DNA of 64,000 bases. Origin: Shinella sp. SUS2 (lineage in GTDB: Bacteria; Pseudomonadota; Alphaproteobacteria; Rhizobiales; Rhizobiaceae). Shown here piece after piece: positions 19,483 to 27,945 of this stretch; positions within the stretch are counted from its first letter, which is position 1; each line of letters opens with the position of its first letter. The translations under genes and the position numbers were made by a program. The notes beneath the pieces are model-generated. The model searched no databases. It was not told the DNA's origin and saw nothing but the letters and a program-made list of their open reading frames with translations. Location of the stretch: positions 248,001 through 312,000 of the forward strand of contig NZ_KQ410728.1 of NCBI RefSeq assembly GCF_001262505.1. The letters are read 5' to 3'.

Positions 19483-20112
19483 ATGCTCAACATCGATCTT
19501 CTGGTCAATGCGATCACGACCCTGCTCGTGACCATCGATCCGCCGGGCCTCGCACCAATCTTCCTCGGCCTTACGGTCGGCATGACGCGCCCGCAGCGCA
19601 CGCAGGTGGCGCTGCGCGGCTGCATCATCGCCTTCTGCATCCTTGCCGTCTTCGCACTGACGGGCGCCGGCGTGCTGTCGCTGCTCGGCATCTCCATCGG
19701 CGCCTTTCGCATCGCCGGCGGCCTGCTCTTGTTCTGGATCGCCTTCGAGATGATCTTCGAGCGCCGCAACGAGCGCAAGGAAAAGACCAGCGAGGTGGCG
19801 ATCACCCGCGATCACATCCACAACATCGCCGTCTTCCCGCTCGCCCTGCCGCTGATCGCCGGTCCGGGCGCGATCTCCGCGACGATCCTCACCTCGGGTT
19901 CCTTCCCCTCTGCGCTTGAGCGCGCCGCCCTTATCGGCGTCATCGCGCTCTGCCTCGTCATCCTGTTCCTCTCGCTGGTCATCGCCGAGCGCATCGACCG
20001 CTTCCTCGGCAAGACCGGCCGCGCGATCCTGACACGCCTTCTGGGCGTCATCCTCGCGGCGCTGGCGGTGCAGTTCGTGGTGGACGGGGTGAAGTCGGCC
20101 TTCGCCGGCTAA
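19483..20112 (+). CDS. MarC family integral membrane protein
   Basis: The ATG at 19483 follows gagggga and gives a 209-residue protein with six predicted membrane helices and the MarC signatures: TIDPPGLAPIFLGLT near the N-terminus, the LLFWIAFEMIF helix, and the FPLALPLIAGPGAIS motif in the middle (the repeat of the first PPG/GP element). MarC proteins were once linked to multiple antibiotic resistance in E. coli, a link later withdrawn, and their substrate is unknown. It is divergent from gyrA and convergent with a leftward pair of unrecognised genes, leaving only 9 bases at its 3' end. Confidence 0.9.
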   Translation: MLNIDLLVNAITTLLVTIDPPGLAPIFLGLTVGMTRPQRTQVALRGCIIAFCILAVFALTGAGVLSLLGISIGAFRIAGGLLLFWIAFEMIFERRNERKEKTSEVAITRDHIHNIAVFPLALPLIAGPGAISATILTSGSFPSALERAALIGVIALCLVILFLSLVIAERIDRFLGKTGRAILTRLLGVILAALAVQFVVDGVKSAFAG

Positions 20113-20121
20113 CGGCGACGA

Positions 20122-20742
20122 CTACCCCTTCAGTTCCCGGACATTCAGCAGGTAGAAGGCCCCCATCTGGTCAAGATACTGCTGGTAGAAGAAGCGCCAC
20201 TTATTGCCCTTGCGCACGCCGACCATGGTGACCTTGACGTCGGTCTGGCCGGGCACGTTCATGTAGTCGGACTTGTGCAGCGTCGACTTGTGGAAGCGCA
20301 TGCCCTGCCGCAGGCCGGCCTCGTCGATGCGCCCCATCGGCGTCTGCAGGTTTCCGTGCGATGCGGAATAGACGCCACCGCCATGGTTCGTGAAGCCGAA
20401 CGAGCATCCGTCCATCGCCGGCGTCAGCATCACGTCGGCGTCGCTTTCGAGAACGACGACATGCTTGAAATCCTGGTCATAGGGCAGCCAGTAGCAGTCC
20501 CAGCCGTTGGCGTTCTGCGCATTGGTCGACTTTATCGACCAGACATCGACGGTCTTCTCCTTGAACTGAGAAATGATGCCCGTTCCCTTGCGCATGCAGG
20601 TGAAGTCGTCTTCCTTGTTCAGCAGAAAGCGTTTCACACCGGGGTTGCGGTATCCTGATTCATAGGCCTGGTACTGGATCAGCAACAGGTTGTTCTTCAG
20701 GAAGCTCTCGGGATCGGACGTGATGGCGGTCATGTTCGGCAT
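20122..20742 (-). CDS. Unrecognised 206-aa protein; candidate CNF1/BLF1-like glutamine deamidase
   Basis: I do not recognise this as a named family. The ATG at 20742 has ggag nine bases upstream. There is no signal peptide or membrane segment. The middle of the protein has a pattern seen in the CNF1/BLF1/CheD deamidase fold: WLPY at 85-88, an aliphatic strand DVMLTPAM, then D111-G-C113 followed 16 residues later by H129 in GGGVYSASHGN, with a second His at 120. In CNF1 and Burkholderia lethal factor 1 an LSGC motif carries the catalytic Cys and a His lies roughly 12-16 residues on; the overall length of about 210 is also that of BLF1. The Ser of LSGC is Asp here, so the assignment is tentative. 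An unrecognised gene lies 36 bases upstream. Confidence 0.55.
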   Translation of the reverse strand: MPNMTAITSDPESFLKNNLLLIQYQAYESGYRNPGVKRFLLNKEDDFTCMRKGTGIISQFKEKTVDVWSIKSTNAQNANGWDCYWLPYDQDFKHVVVLESDADVMLTPAMDGCSFGFTNHGGGVYSASHGNLQTPMGRIDEAGLRQGMRFHKSTLHKSDYMNVPGQTDVKVTMVGVRKGNKWRFFYQQYLDQMGAFYLLNVRELKG

Positions 20743-20778
20743 TGCCGGCTACTCCAGATGTTCTTGTTCGATCACGGA

Positions 20779-21219
20779 TCAGATGACGTTCATGACGTCC
20801 GAGCGGTAGTCCTTCTCCTGCTCGCCCGCCGAGAGGAACCAATAGGGCTTCATCACCGCGAAGTTCTGCTTGTCGTCCCGCAGAAGCACATAGGCGCAGT
20901 AGACCGTCTGGTCGGCAGGCCGCTCGAATGCCGCGATCCAGGGGTTCTGGCGGGTGCCGATATGCCGGGCATGGCCAAGCTTGCGCTCGATGTCGTTGCG
21001 GAATCCATAGAGAATGGCCTTGTGCCCGGCCCGGAAGCCGCGGGCGTCCAGTTCGGTGAAATTCTGCAGGACATGCGGCGGGTCGTCACAATTTTCGACA
21101 TACCATTGAGCAACAGCCATGTAGTCGCTGGCGCGCGCATTGGCGCGACCGTAGCGCGCTTCCTTCTGGAAATCCGTTTTGCCAGCCCGTATCCGCTGGA
21201 TGAAATTGATCAAACCCAT
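20779..21219 (-). CDS. Unrecognised 146-aa protein, partner of the 20122-20742 gene
   Basis: The ATG at 21219 is chosen because a strong purine run (ggggg) lies about eight bases upstream; a longer frame to 21276 lacks this. The 146-residue product begins MGLINFIQRIRAGK, is soluble, rich in aromatic residues and Arg, and holds two cysteines. The middle (QNFTELDARGFRAGHKAIL) and end (FAVMKPYWFLSAGEQEKDY) suggest a compact alpha/beta domain, but I cannot name a family. It is the first gene of a two-gene leftward unit, 36 bases before the deamidase-like gene. The upstream 21225-21265 region is locally AT-rich and may hold the promoter. An immunity, adaptor or chaperone role is conceivable but is only inference from pairing. 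Confidence 0.6.
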   Translation of the reverse strand: MGLINFIQRIRAGKTDFQKEARYGRANARASDYMAVAQWYVENCDDPPHVLQNFTELDARGFRAGHKAILYGFRNDIERKLGHARHIGTRQNPWIAAFERPADQTVYCAYVLLRDDKQNFAVMKPYWFLSAGEQEKDYRSDVMNVI

Positions 21220-21443
21220 TCGAAAGCCCCCTGTTTTACAAATGAATTTTACTAAAATGCACCTCCGGCCATGCAATAGACGACCCGGGCACGGATCGCT
21301 CCCCGTATCCGCGGCCGGATCATGCCGGGAAGAGACTAAGAAAGTCAGAACGACCGGAACGGGATGTTGGCATCTTCGCCCATATGGCCATCCGCCCGAA
21401 CAGCCGGTCCGATACGAAATGGTCTATCCCCGCGGCAGAGCGC

Positions 21444-21851
21444 TCAGGGATTGTCGGCAAACCATCTGACGATGGCCGGCATGTTTTCCTCGAAACCGCC
21501 CGGCAGGAAGACATTGAGCAGGCCGACACGCGCATCCGTGCGGTTCTCGAAGTCGTGCATGACAGTGGCCGGGATGCGCACGAAGCTGCCCGCAGGCGCT
21601 TCCAGCCAGTCCTCGCCAGCCAGAATGCTGGCCGTTCCGGCAATCACATAAAAAAGCTCGATATTGTCGGTGTGGAAATGGGCGCCCGGCCCTGTCGTGT
21701 TCGGCTCCAGCCACCATTCGGAAACGCTGTAGGCGCTTGCGGTTTCGTGGTGATCCGCCTTGAACACTGCGCTCATGCGACCGAGTGGATAGGCCCGGCC
21801 CTCGCCCGGACGCAGGAAAAGCACATCCGCGGCCGTCTTCTCGTCGCCCAT
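21444..21851 (-). CDS. Cupin-domain protein
   Basis: The 135-residue protein is a single cupin barrel. Motif one appears as GPGAHFHTDNIELFYVIAG, with two histidines and a glutamate that would bind a metal, and motif two as PAGSFVRIPATVMHDFEN, with the last His ligand. The ATG at 21851 sits after a near-perfect aggaggt ribosome binding site. Such proteins can be dioxygenases, isomerases or small-molecule sensors; the substrate cannot be deduced. It lies between ssb and the unrecognised pair, leftward. Confidence 0.85.
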   Translation of the reverse strand: MGDEKTAADVLFLRPGEGRAYPLGRMSAVFKADHHETASAYSVSEWWLEPNTTGPGAHFHTDNIELFYVIAGTASILAGEDWLEAPAGSFVRIPATVMHDFENRTDARVGLLNVFLPGGFEENMPAIVRWFADNP

Positions 21852-21931
21852 GACGCACCTCCTACCGCATTGCTGCCCGCCGGACGCGCGTTGAGCGGAG
21901 GCCGACCTGATTGCCGGCCTCGCTGCCGTCC

Positions 21932-22444
21932 TCAGAACGGGATGTCGTCGTCCATGTCCCGCGAGAGCGAACCGCCCGAACGGTTGCCGCCGCCGCTGGC
22001 GCCACCACCCGAAGACGGGCGCGAGCCGTAGTCGTCATAGTTGGGCGCGCCGCCGAAATCGCCGCCGCCGCGGCTTGCGCCGCCGCCTTCACCGCGGCCG
22101 TCCAGCATGGTCAGCGTCGAGTTGAAGCCCTGCAGCACGACTTCCGTCGAGTAGCGATCGTTGCCGGTCTGGTCCTGCCACTTGCGGGTCTGCAGCGCGC
22201 CCTCGATGTAGAGTTTCGCGCCCTTTTTCACATATTGCTCAACGACCTTGCACAGGCCCTCGTTGAAGACGACGACATTGTGCCATTCGGTCTTCTCGCG
22301 GCGTTCGCCGTTGTTGCGGTCGCGCCAGGTCTCGGACGTGGCGATGCGCAGGTTGGCGATCGGCCGACCGTCCTGCGTGCGCCGGATTTCCGGGTCCGCC
22401 CCGACATTGCCGATCAAGATCACCTTGTTGACGCTTCCAGCCAT
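21932..22444 (-). CDS. ssb: Single-stranded DNA-binding protein
   Basis: SSB coats single-stranded DNA in replication, repair and recombination. From the ATG at 22444 the protein is 170 residues. It begins [19 protein letters not shown], the usual OB-fold opening, and carries [20 protein letters not shown]-like strands with the conserved W. After about residue 110 comes a Gly/Ser-rich disordered linker, and it ends in the acidic tip MDDDIPF that recruits partner proteins. It is divergent from uvrA; an SOS box between them (22582-22596) could control both, as is known for the ssb-uvrA pair in other proteobacteria. Confidence 0.96.
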   Translation of the reverse strand: MAGSVNKVILIGNVGADPEIRRTQDGRPIANLRIATSETWRDRNNGERREKTEWHNVVVFNEGLCKVVEQYVKKGAKLYIEGALQTRKWQDQTGNDRYSTEVVLQGFNSTLTMLDGRGEGGGASRGGGDFGGAPNYDDYGSRPSSGGGASGGGNRSGGSLSRDMDDDIPF

Positions 22445-22581
22445 ACCCGTAACTTCCCGTTGTCGCGCCGGGCGCAGATTGCCCGGCGTCATTTCACTAC
22501 ACGAATGCGGCATCTTATCGGCTGCCGGCCATCGGCGCCGCCCCGCAGAGGTGGTAATCCACAGATGAATTGCAGATTTTT

Positions 22582-22596
22582 GTTCTTTTTTTGTTC
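22582..22596. promoter_or_regulatory. LexA (SOS) operator in the ssb-uvrA divergent region
   Basis: The 15 bases are a perfect alphaproteobacterial SOS box, GTTC-N7-GTTC, with a spacer of seven T. It lies 137 bases from the ssb start and 140 bases from the uvrA start, in the middle of the 292-base divergent region. lexA is in this same window and has its own matching operator. Confidence 0.88.
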
Positions 22597-22736
22597 TAAT
22601 AAATCCCTACACTCTTGTCAACCGAATCGGAAACGGGCACGGAATTCTCTGACCCGCACATGGACAGGCCCCGTCCGATCCCTACATAGGGGCCTGATCC
22701 GAATTTGATGCGCAACGACCTTCGACGCTGGACACC

Positions 22737-25655
22737 ATGAGCGAACTCAAGACCATTTCCATTCGCGGCGCCCGCGAACACAATCTCAAGGGCATCGACC
22801 TCGACCTGCCCCGCAACAAGCTGATCGTCATGACGGGCCTTTCGGGCTCCGGCAAATCGTCGCTCGCCTTCGACACGATCTATGCCGAGGGCCAGCGCCG
22901 TTACGTCGAGAGCCTGTCGGCCTATGCCCGCCAGTTCCTCGAGATGATGCAGAAGCCCGACGTCGATCAGATCGACGGCCTCTCGCCCGCCATTTCCATC
23001 GAGCAGAAGACGACCTCGAAGAACCCGCGCTCGACGGTCGGCACGGTCACCGAGATCTATGACTACATGCGCCTGCTCTTCGCGCGCGTCGGCGTGCCCT
23101 ATTCGCCGGCGACGGGTCTGCCGATCGAAAGCCAGACGGTCAGCCAGATGGTCGACCGTGTCGTGGATTTCGGCGAAGGCACGCGCCTCTACATTCTCGC
23201 GCCCGTCGTGCGCGGCCGCAAGGGCGAGTACAAGAAGGAACTCGCCGAGCTGATGAAGAAGGGTTTTCAGCGCGTCAAGGTCGACGGCCAGTTCTACGAG
23301 ATCGCCGACGTGCCCGCGCTCGACAAGAAGTACAAACACGACATCGACGTGGTGGTCGACCGCGTCGTCGTGCGCGCCGACCTTTCCTCGCGTCTTGCGG
23401 ACAGTCTCGAGACCAGCCTGAAGCTCGCCGATGGCCTGGCGATCGCAGAATTTGCCGACAAGCCGCTGCCCGTGGAAGAGACGGCCGCCGGCGGCTCGGC
23501 CAACAAATCGCTGAACGAAACGCACGAGCGCGTGCTGTTCTCCGAAAAGTTCGCCTGCCCTGTCTCCGGCTTCACCATTCCGGAAATCGAGCCCCGGCTC
23601 TTCTCGTTCAACAACCCCTTCGGCGCCTGCCCGACCTGTGACGGCCTCGGCAGCCAGCAGAAGATCGACGCCGACCTCATCGTGCCCGAGGTGGAGCGCA
23701 CGCTGCACGACGGCGCCATCGCGCCCTGGGCCAAGTCCTCCTCGCCCTACTACAACCAGACGCTGGAAGCGCTCGGCGCCGTCTATGGCTTCAAGCTGTC
23801 GAACCGCTGGTCCGAACTGTCGGCGGCGGCGCAGGGCGCGATCCTCAACGGCACGCAGGAAAAGATCGAGTTCAACTACAAGGACGGCGCGCGTTCCTAC
23901 AAGACGGTCAAAACCTTCGAGGGCATCGTGCCGAACCTCGAACGCCGCTGGAAGGAAACGGACAGCGCCTGGTCGCGCGAGGAAATCGAGCGCTACATGT
24001 CGGCGGCCCCCTGCCCGGCCTGCAACGGCTTCCGTCTGAAGCCCGAGGCGCTGGCCGTCAAGATCAACAAGCTGCATATCGGCGAAGCGACGGCCATGTC
24101 GATCCGCGTCGCGCGCGACTGGTTCGAGGCGCTGCCGGAGCATCTCAACAGCAAGCAGAACGAGATTGCCGTCCGCATCCTCAAGGAAATCCGCGAGCGC
24201 CTGCGCTTCCTCAACGATGTCGGCCTCGAATATCTCTCGCTGTCGCGCAATTCGGGAACGCTTTCGGGCGGCGAGAGCCAGCGCATCCGCCTCGCCTCGC
24301 AGATCGGTTCGGGCCTCACGGGCGTGCTCTACGTGCTGGACGAGCCCTCCATCGGTCTGCACCAGCGCGACAATGCGCGCCTGCTCGACACGCTCCGGCA
24401 CCTGCGCGACATCGGCAACACGGTCATCGTCGTCGAGCATGACGAGGATGCGATCCTGACGGCGGACTATGTGGTCGATATCGGCCCCGCCGCCGGTATC
24501 CATGGCGGCGAGGTGATCGCGCAGGGCACGCCCGGCGAGGTGATCGCCAATCCGGCGTCGCTGACCGGAAAATACCTTTCCGGCGAACTTTCCGTGGCTA
24601 TCCCCGGGGAGCGCCGCAAGCCGAAGAAAAAGAAGGAAATCAAGGTCGTCGGCGCGAAAGCGAACAACCTGAAGAATGTTACCGCATCGATCCCGCTCGG
24701 CGTCTTCACCGCAGTGACCGGGGTTTCCGGCGGCGGCAAGTCGACCTTTCTGATCGAAACGCTCTACAAGTCGGCCGCCCGCCGCATCATGGGCGCACGG
24801 GAAATCCCTGCCGAACACGAGCGCATCGACGGGTTCGAATATATCGACAAGGTCATCGACATCGACCAGTCGCCGATCGGCCGCACGCCGCGCTCGAACC
24901 CGGCGACCTATACCGGCGCCTTCACGCCGATCCGCGACTGGTTCGCCGGCCTGCCGGAAGCGAAGGCGCGCGGCTACCAGCCTGGCCGCTTCTCCTTCAA
25001 CGTCAAGGGCGGGCGCTGCGAGGCTTGCCAGGGCGACGGCGTCATCAAGATCGAGATGCACTTCCTGCCCGACGTCTACGTCACCTGCGACGTCTGCCAC
25101 GGCAAGCGCTACAACCGCGAAACCCTCGACGTCACCTTCAAGGGCAAGTCGATCGCCGACGTGCTCGACATGACCGTGGAGGAAGGCGTCGAGTTCTTTG
25201 CCGCCGTGCCGGCCGTGCGCGACAAGCTGGTGACGCTGAACCAGGTTGGCCTCGGTTACATCAAGGTCGGCCAGCAGGCGAACACCCTGTCGGGCGGCGA
25301 GGCGCAGCGCGTCAAGCTCGCCAAGGAGCTGTCGAAGCGCTCGACCGGCCGCACGCTCTACATCCTCGACGAGCCGACGACGGGCCTGCACTTCCACGAC
25401 GTGGCAAAGCTGCTCGAAGTGTTGCACGAGCTCGTCAACCAGGGCAATTCGGTCGTCGTCATCGAACACAATCTGGAGGTCATCAAGACCGCGGACTGGA
25501 TCATCGACTTCGGCCCCGAGGGCGGCGATGGCGGCGGCGAGGTGATCGCCGAGGGAACACCCGAGGATGTCGTGAAGGTGGAACGCTCCTATACCGGCCA
25601 TTTCCTGAGGGAGCTGCTGGAGCGGCGGCCGATGAAGACGATCGCGGCGGAATAG
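22737..25655 (+). CDS. uvrA: Excinuclease ABC subunit A
   Basis: UvrA is the damage-recognition ATPase of nucleotide excision repair. The 972-residue protein has two ABC-type halves: Walker [10 protein letters not shown] at 34-42 with signature [12 protein letters not shown] and DEPSIGLH, and Walker [10 protein letters not shown] near 662 with [12 protein letters not shown] and DEPTTGLH. Zinc-binding CxxC pairs are visible as [24 protein letters not shown] and CDVCHGKR. The start ATG is followed directly by the usual [20 protein letters not shown] gene begins 4 bases after its stop, but that is probably incidental co-transcription. Expression should be SOS-induced through the upstream box. 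The transcription-coupled repair factor Mfd is also in this window. Confidence 0.98.
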   Translation: MSELKTISIRGAREHNLKGIDLDLPRNKLIVMTGLSGSGKSSLAFDTIYAEGQRRYVESLSAYARQFLEMMQKPDVDQIDGLSPAISIEQKTTSKNPRSTVGTVTEIYDYMRLLFARVGVPYSPATGLPIESQTVSQMVDRVVDFGEGTRLYILAPVVRGRKGEYKKELAELMKKGFQRVKVDGQFYEIADVPALDKKYKHDIDVVVDRVVVRADLSSRLADSLETSLKLADGLAIAEFADKPLPVEETAAGGSANKSLNETHERVLFSEKFACPVSGFTIPEIEPRLFSFNNPFGACPTCDGLGSQQKIDADLIVPEVERTLHDGAIAPWAKSSSPYYNQTLEALGAVYGFKLSNRWSELSAAAQGAILNGTQEKIEFNYKDGARSYKTVKTFEGIVPNLERRWKETDSAWSREEIERYMSAAPCPACNGFRLKPEALAVKINKLHIGEATAMSIRVARDWFEALPEHLNSKQNEIAVRILKEIRERLRFLNDVGLEYLSLSRNSGTLSGGESQRIRLASQIGSGLTGVLYVLDEPSIGLHQRDNARLLDTLRHLRDIGNTVIVVEHDEDAILTADYVVDIGPAAGIHGGEVIAQGTPGEVIANPASLTGKYLSGELSVAIPGERRKPKKKKEIKVVGAKANNLKNVTASIPLGVFTAVTGVSGGGKSTFLIETLYKSAARRIMGAREIPAEHERIDGFEYIDKVIDIDQSPIGRTPRSNPATYTGAFTPIRDWFAGLPEAKARGYQPGRFSFNVKGGRCEACQGDGVIKIEMHFLPDVYVTCDVCHGKRYNRETLDVTFKGKSIADVLDMTVEEGVEFFAAVPAVRDKLVTLNQVGLGYIKVGQQANTLSGGEAQRVKLAKELSKRSTGRTLYILDEPTTGLHFHDVAKLLEVLHELVNQGNSVVVIEHNLEVIKTADWIIDFGPEGGDGGGEVIAEGTPEDVVKVERSYTGHFLRELLERRPMKTIAAE

Positions 25656-25659
25656 CGCC

Positions 25660-26283
25660 ATGATCCTGATCGGCCAGTATGATTCGTCCTATGTGCGCCG
25701 TGTCGGCATCGCGCTGAAACTCTATGGTCTCCCCTTCGAGCACCGGCCCTGGTCGGTGTTCAGCGAGGGCGACAGGGTGCAGGCGGTCAACCCGCTGATG
25801 CGGGTGCCGACGCTCGTGCTCGACGATGGCGACGTGGTGGCCGACAGCCATTCCATCCTCGACTACCTCGATGGCCTTGTCCCGCCGGAGAGCCGCCTTC
25901 TTCCGCAGGCCGAACCCGAGCGACGGCAGGCCCTGAAGGTGATGACCTTCGCAACCGGTTTCGCCGACAAGGGCGTCAGCCTGTTCTATGAACTGCACCT
26001 GCACGAGGCGCCATCGACCTATTTCGTCGAACGCTGCCGCGCGCAGATCCTGACCGTGCTGGCGGCGCTGGACGCCGAGCGCGCGGCGCGGCCGGGAGAG
26101 CACTGGTTCGGCCGCCTGACCCATGCGGATGTTGCCGTCGCCTGCGCCTGGCGGCATGTCAGCGAGGCCCATCCCGGCCTGGTCAATCCGGCGCGCTACC
26201 CCGCCCTGGCCGCCCATTGCGCCGGCATGGAAGCCTTGCCGGTGTTTCAGGAGATTTCCCAGCCCTTCATCGCGCCCGCTTGA
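25660..26283 (+). CDS. Glutathione S-transferase family protein
   Basis: The 207-residue protein has the GST layout: an N-terminal thioredoxin-like domain with YDSSYVRRVGIALKLYGLPFEH, the cis-proline strand MRVPTLVLDDG, and the glutathione-contact ADSHSILDYLDG, followed by an all-helical C-terminal domain with the ADVAVACAW motif. The likely catalytic residue is the Ser of SSYVRRV near residue 8-9. It begins 4 bases after uvrA. The substrate is unknown. A second, different GST lies at 38849. Confidence 0.9.
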   Translation: MILIGQYDSSYVRRVGIALKLYGLPFEHRPWSVFSEGDRVQAVNPLMRVPTLVLDDGDVVADSHSILDYLDGLVPPESRLLPQAEPERRQALKVMTFATGFADKGVSLFYELHLHEAPSTYFVERCRAQILTVLAALDAERAARPGEHWFGRLTHADVAVACAWRHVSEAHPGLVNPARYPALAAHCAGMEALPVFQEISQPFIAPA

Positions 26284-26318
26284 AAGGCGCCGCCATCTGT
26301 CTGTCGAGGAGAACTGAC

Positions 26319-27122
26319 ATGAGCACATCCGGCACCATCAGAACCGGCATCGGTGGCTGGACCTTCGATCCCTGGGAAGGCACGTTCTATCCCGAAAAAC
26401 TGCCGAAGAAGCGCCAGCTCGAATTCGCCAGCCGCGAATTGACCTCGATCGAGGTCAACGGCACCTATTACGGCTCACAGAAGCCGGAAACTTTTGCCAA
26501 ATGGGCCTCCGAAGTGCCTGACGGCTTCATCTTCTCGCTGAAGGCGAGCCGCTTCACGACGAACCGCAAGGTTCTCGCCGATGGCGGCGAATCCGTCGAA
26601 AAGTTCCTGACGCAGGGGCTCACCGAGCTCGGCGACCATCTCGGCCCGATCCTCTGGCAGTTCCCGCCGACGAAAAAGTTCGAGCCGGAGGACTTCGAGG
26701 GCTTCCTGAAGCTCCTGCCGGAGAAGCTGGACGGCCTCGCGCTGAAACACGCGCTGGAGGTGCGCAACGAAACGTTCCTCGTGCCCGAATTCGCGGCGCT
26801 TGCCCGCAAATACAACGCGGCGATCGTCTACGCCCAGCATATGGACTATCCCGAGATCGCCGACGTCACGGCGGATTTCGTCTATGCCCGCCTGCAGAAG
26901 GGCTCCGACGACGTTGAGACCTGCTATCCACCGGAAGCGCTCGACGAATGGGCGGAGCGGCTCAAGGCCTGGTCCGGCGGCGGCGAACCGACCGATCTGC
27001 CGAAGATCGACCCGGCGACCAAGCTGGCGAAGAAACCCCGCGACGTTTTCGCCTTCTTCATCACCTCAGGCAAGGTGAACGCACCGAACGGTGCACGCGA
27101 ACTGCAGCGGCGTACCGGCTGA
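26319..27122 (+). CDS. DUF72 family TIM-barrel protein
   Basis: From the ATG at 26319, preceded by gaggaga, the protein is 267 residues. It shows the DUF72 hallmarks: GIGGWTFDPWEGTFYP at the N-terminus, ELTSIEVNGTYYGSQKPETF, FIFSLKASRFTTN, LGPILWQFPP, and ALEVRNETF, ending with a pattern of Phe-rich strands. The family forms a TIM barrel with a conserved metal-like pocket, but no reaction is established. A longer frame starting at 26217 overlaps the preceding GST and lacks family similarity at its start. Confidence 0.92.
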   Translation: MSTSGTIRTGIGGWTFDPWEGTFYPEKLPKKRQLEFASRELTSIEVNGTYYGSQKPETFAKWASEVPDGFIFSLKASRFTTNRKVLADGGESVEKFLTQGLTELGDHLGPILWQFPPTKKFEPEDFEGFLKLLPEKLDGLALKHALEVRNETFLVPEFAALARKYNAAIVYAQHMDYPEIADVTADFVYARLQKGSDDVETCYPPEALDEWAERLKAWSGGGEPTDLPKIDPATKLAKKPRDVFAFFITSGKVNAPNGARELQRRTG

Positions 27123-27162
27123 GACGGACCGCCGCCCGCCCGTGCCCTCTTCGGCACGGGCG

Positions 27163-27891
27163 TCAGCCCGGAACCGCCGAGCGGAGGAGCCGGACGGCAT
27201 CGGAAACCATGTCGGCGTTTCCAGCGGCTCTCTCGCCGTCGAGGCGCAGGCAGCCGTCTTCCAGGCCGACCCGCGTGGACCAGCGTTCCCGGTGTGCGCG
27301 CCGGACGAAATGCCAGACAGTCAAATCTGCTCCGTGCAGGAGGATCGGCCGGCGGACACCGGCCGTTGCGAGAACCCGGGCGATCCCGTCCACGATGGCG
27401 TCCGCGCTTCGAAAATCCTGCTCCTGATCAATCTCGATGAGGATGCGCAGTGCGCGCCGGCACGCCGGCAGGGCGACGAACCGTTCCGCATCCGCGACGC
27501 GCGCCAGCCCCGCCTCGACGCCGACGCCTGTCCGGTGCAGCAGGTCGATGACCGCGGGCGCGTCCGGTTCGGAGAGATTGACCGAGGCGTAGTCGGGACG
27601 TTCCTGCCATGCCGCAATGAGGCTGCGTGTGCGCGCGGGGTCACCTTCGATCCAGGCGCCCGTCGACACCCCGATGAATGTGCCGGGGCATCGTTCACGC
27701 ACGGCGCGCACCGTCTCGTCGACCGCGGCCAGGCTCTCGCGCCCGTCCGGGCCGCGCGGATGGATGTGGAGCTCCGCCGCGCCGGCGGCAATGCAGGCCG
27801 CGGCATCGATCGCCATCGCCTCCGCCGTCAGCGGCAGGCACGGATGGTAGTCCGCGGGGCGGGCACCGTTGATGCAGGCCTGGACGATCAT
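27163..27891 (-). CDS. BKACE-like beta-keto acid cleavage enzyme (DUF849 family)
   Basis: BKACE enzymes cleave beta-keto acids with acetyl-CoA using a zinc in a TIM barrel. The ATG at 27891 (start of MIVQACINGARP) is preferred because gggag lies about seven bases upstream; an ATG at 27906 is also in frame. The 242-residue protein has IVQACINGARP at the N-terminus, the metal-binding LHIHPRG, the STGAWIEGD strand, PDYASVNLSEPDA, and GVEAGLARVADAE. It is shorter than typical members (about 270-310), mainly in the last third, so the substrate could be unusual. It is leftward, facing the DUF72 gene and following the NAD(P)HX repair gene by 54 bases in that direction. Confidence 0.85.
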   Translation of the reverse strand: MIVQACINGARPADYHPCLPLTAEAMAIDAAACIAAGAAELHIHPRGPDGRESLAAVDETVRAVRERCPGTFIGVSTGAWIEGDPARTRSLIAAWQERPDYASVNLSEPDAPAVIDLLHRTGVGVEAGLARVADAERFVALPACRRALRILIEIDQEQDFRSADAIVDGIARVLATAGVRRPILLHGADLTVWHFVRRAHRERWSTRVGLEDGCLRLDGERAAGNADMVSDAVRLLRSAVPG

Positions 27892-27945
27892 GCCGGTCTC
27901 CCTCATTCCCGGTTCCGTTCAAGACATAGGCAGCCGGCAGGGTCG

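Noticed and set aside
17012-19531. An 839-codon open frame on the plus strand, opposite gyrA
   Set aside because: Mirror of a GC-rich gene; no recognisable domain, and gyrA is intact on the other strand.
24826-24840. GGGTTCGAAT, like a tRNA T-loop
   Set aside because: It lies inside the uvrA coding sequence and no cloverleaf can be drawn around it.
22596-25661. A 1021-codon open frame on the minus strand, opposite uvrA
   Set aside because: Same explanation; the sense strand encodes a full UvrA with both ATPase halves.
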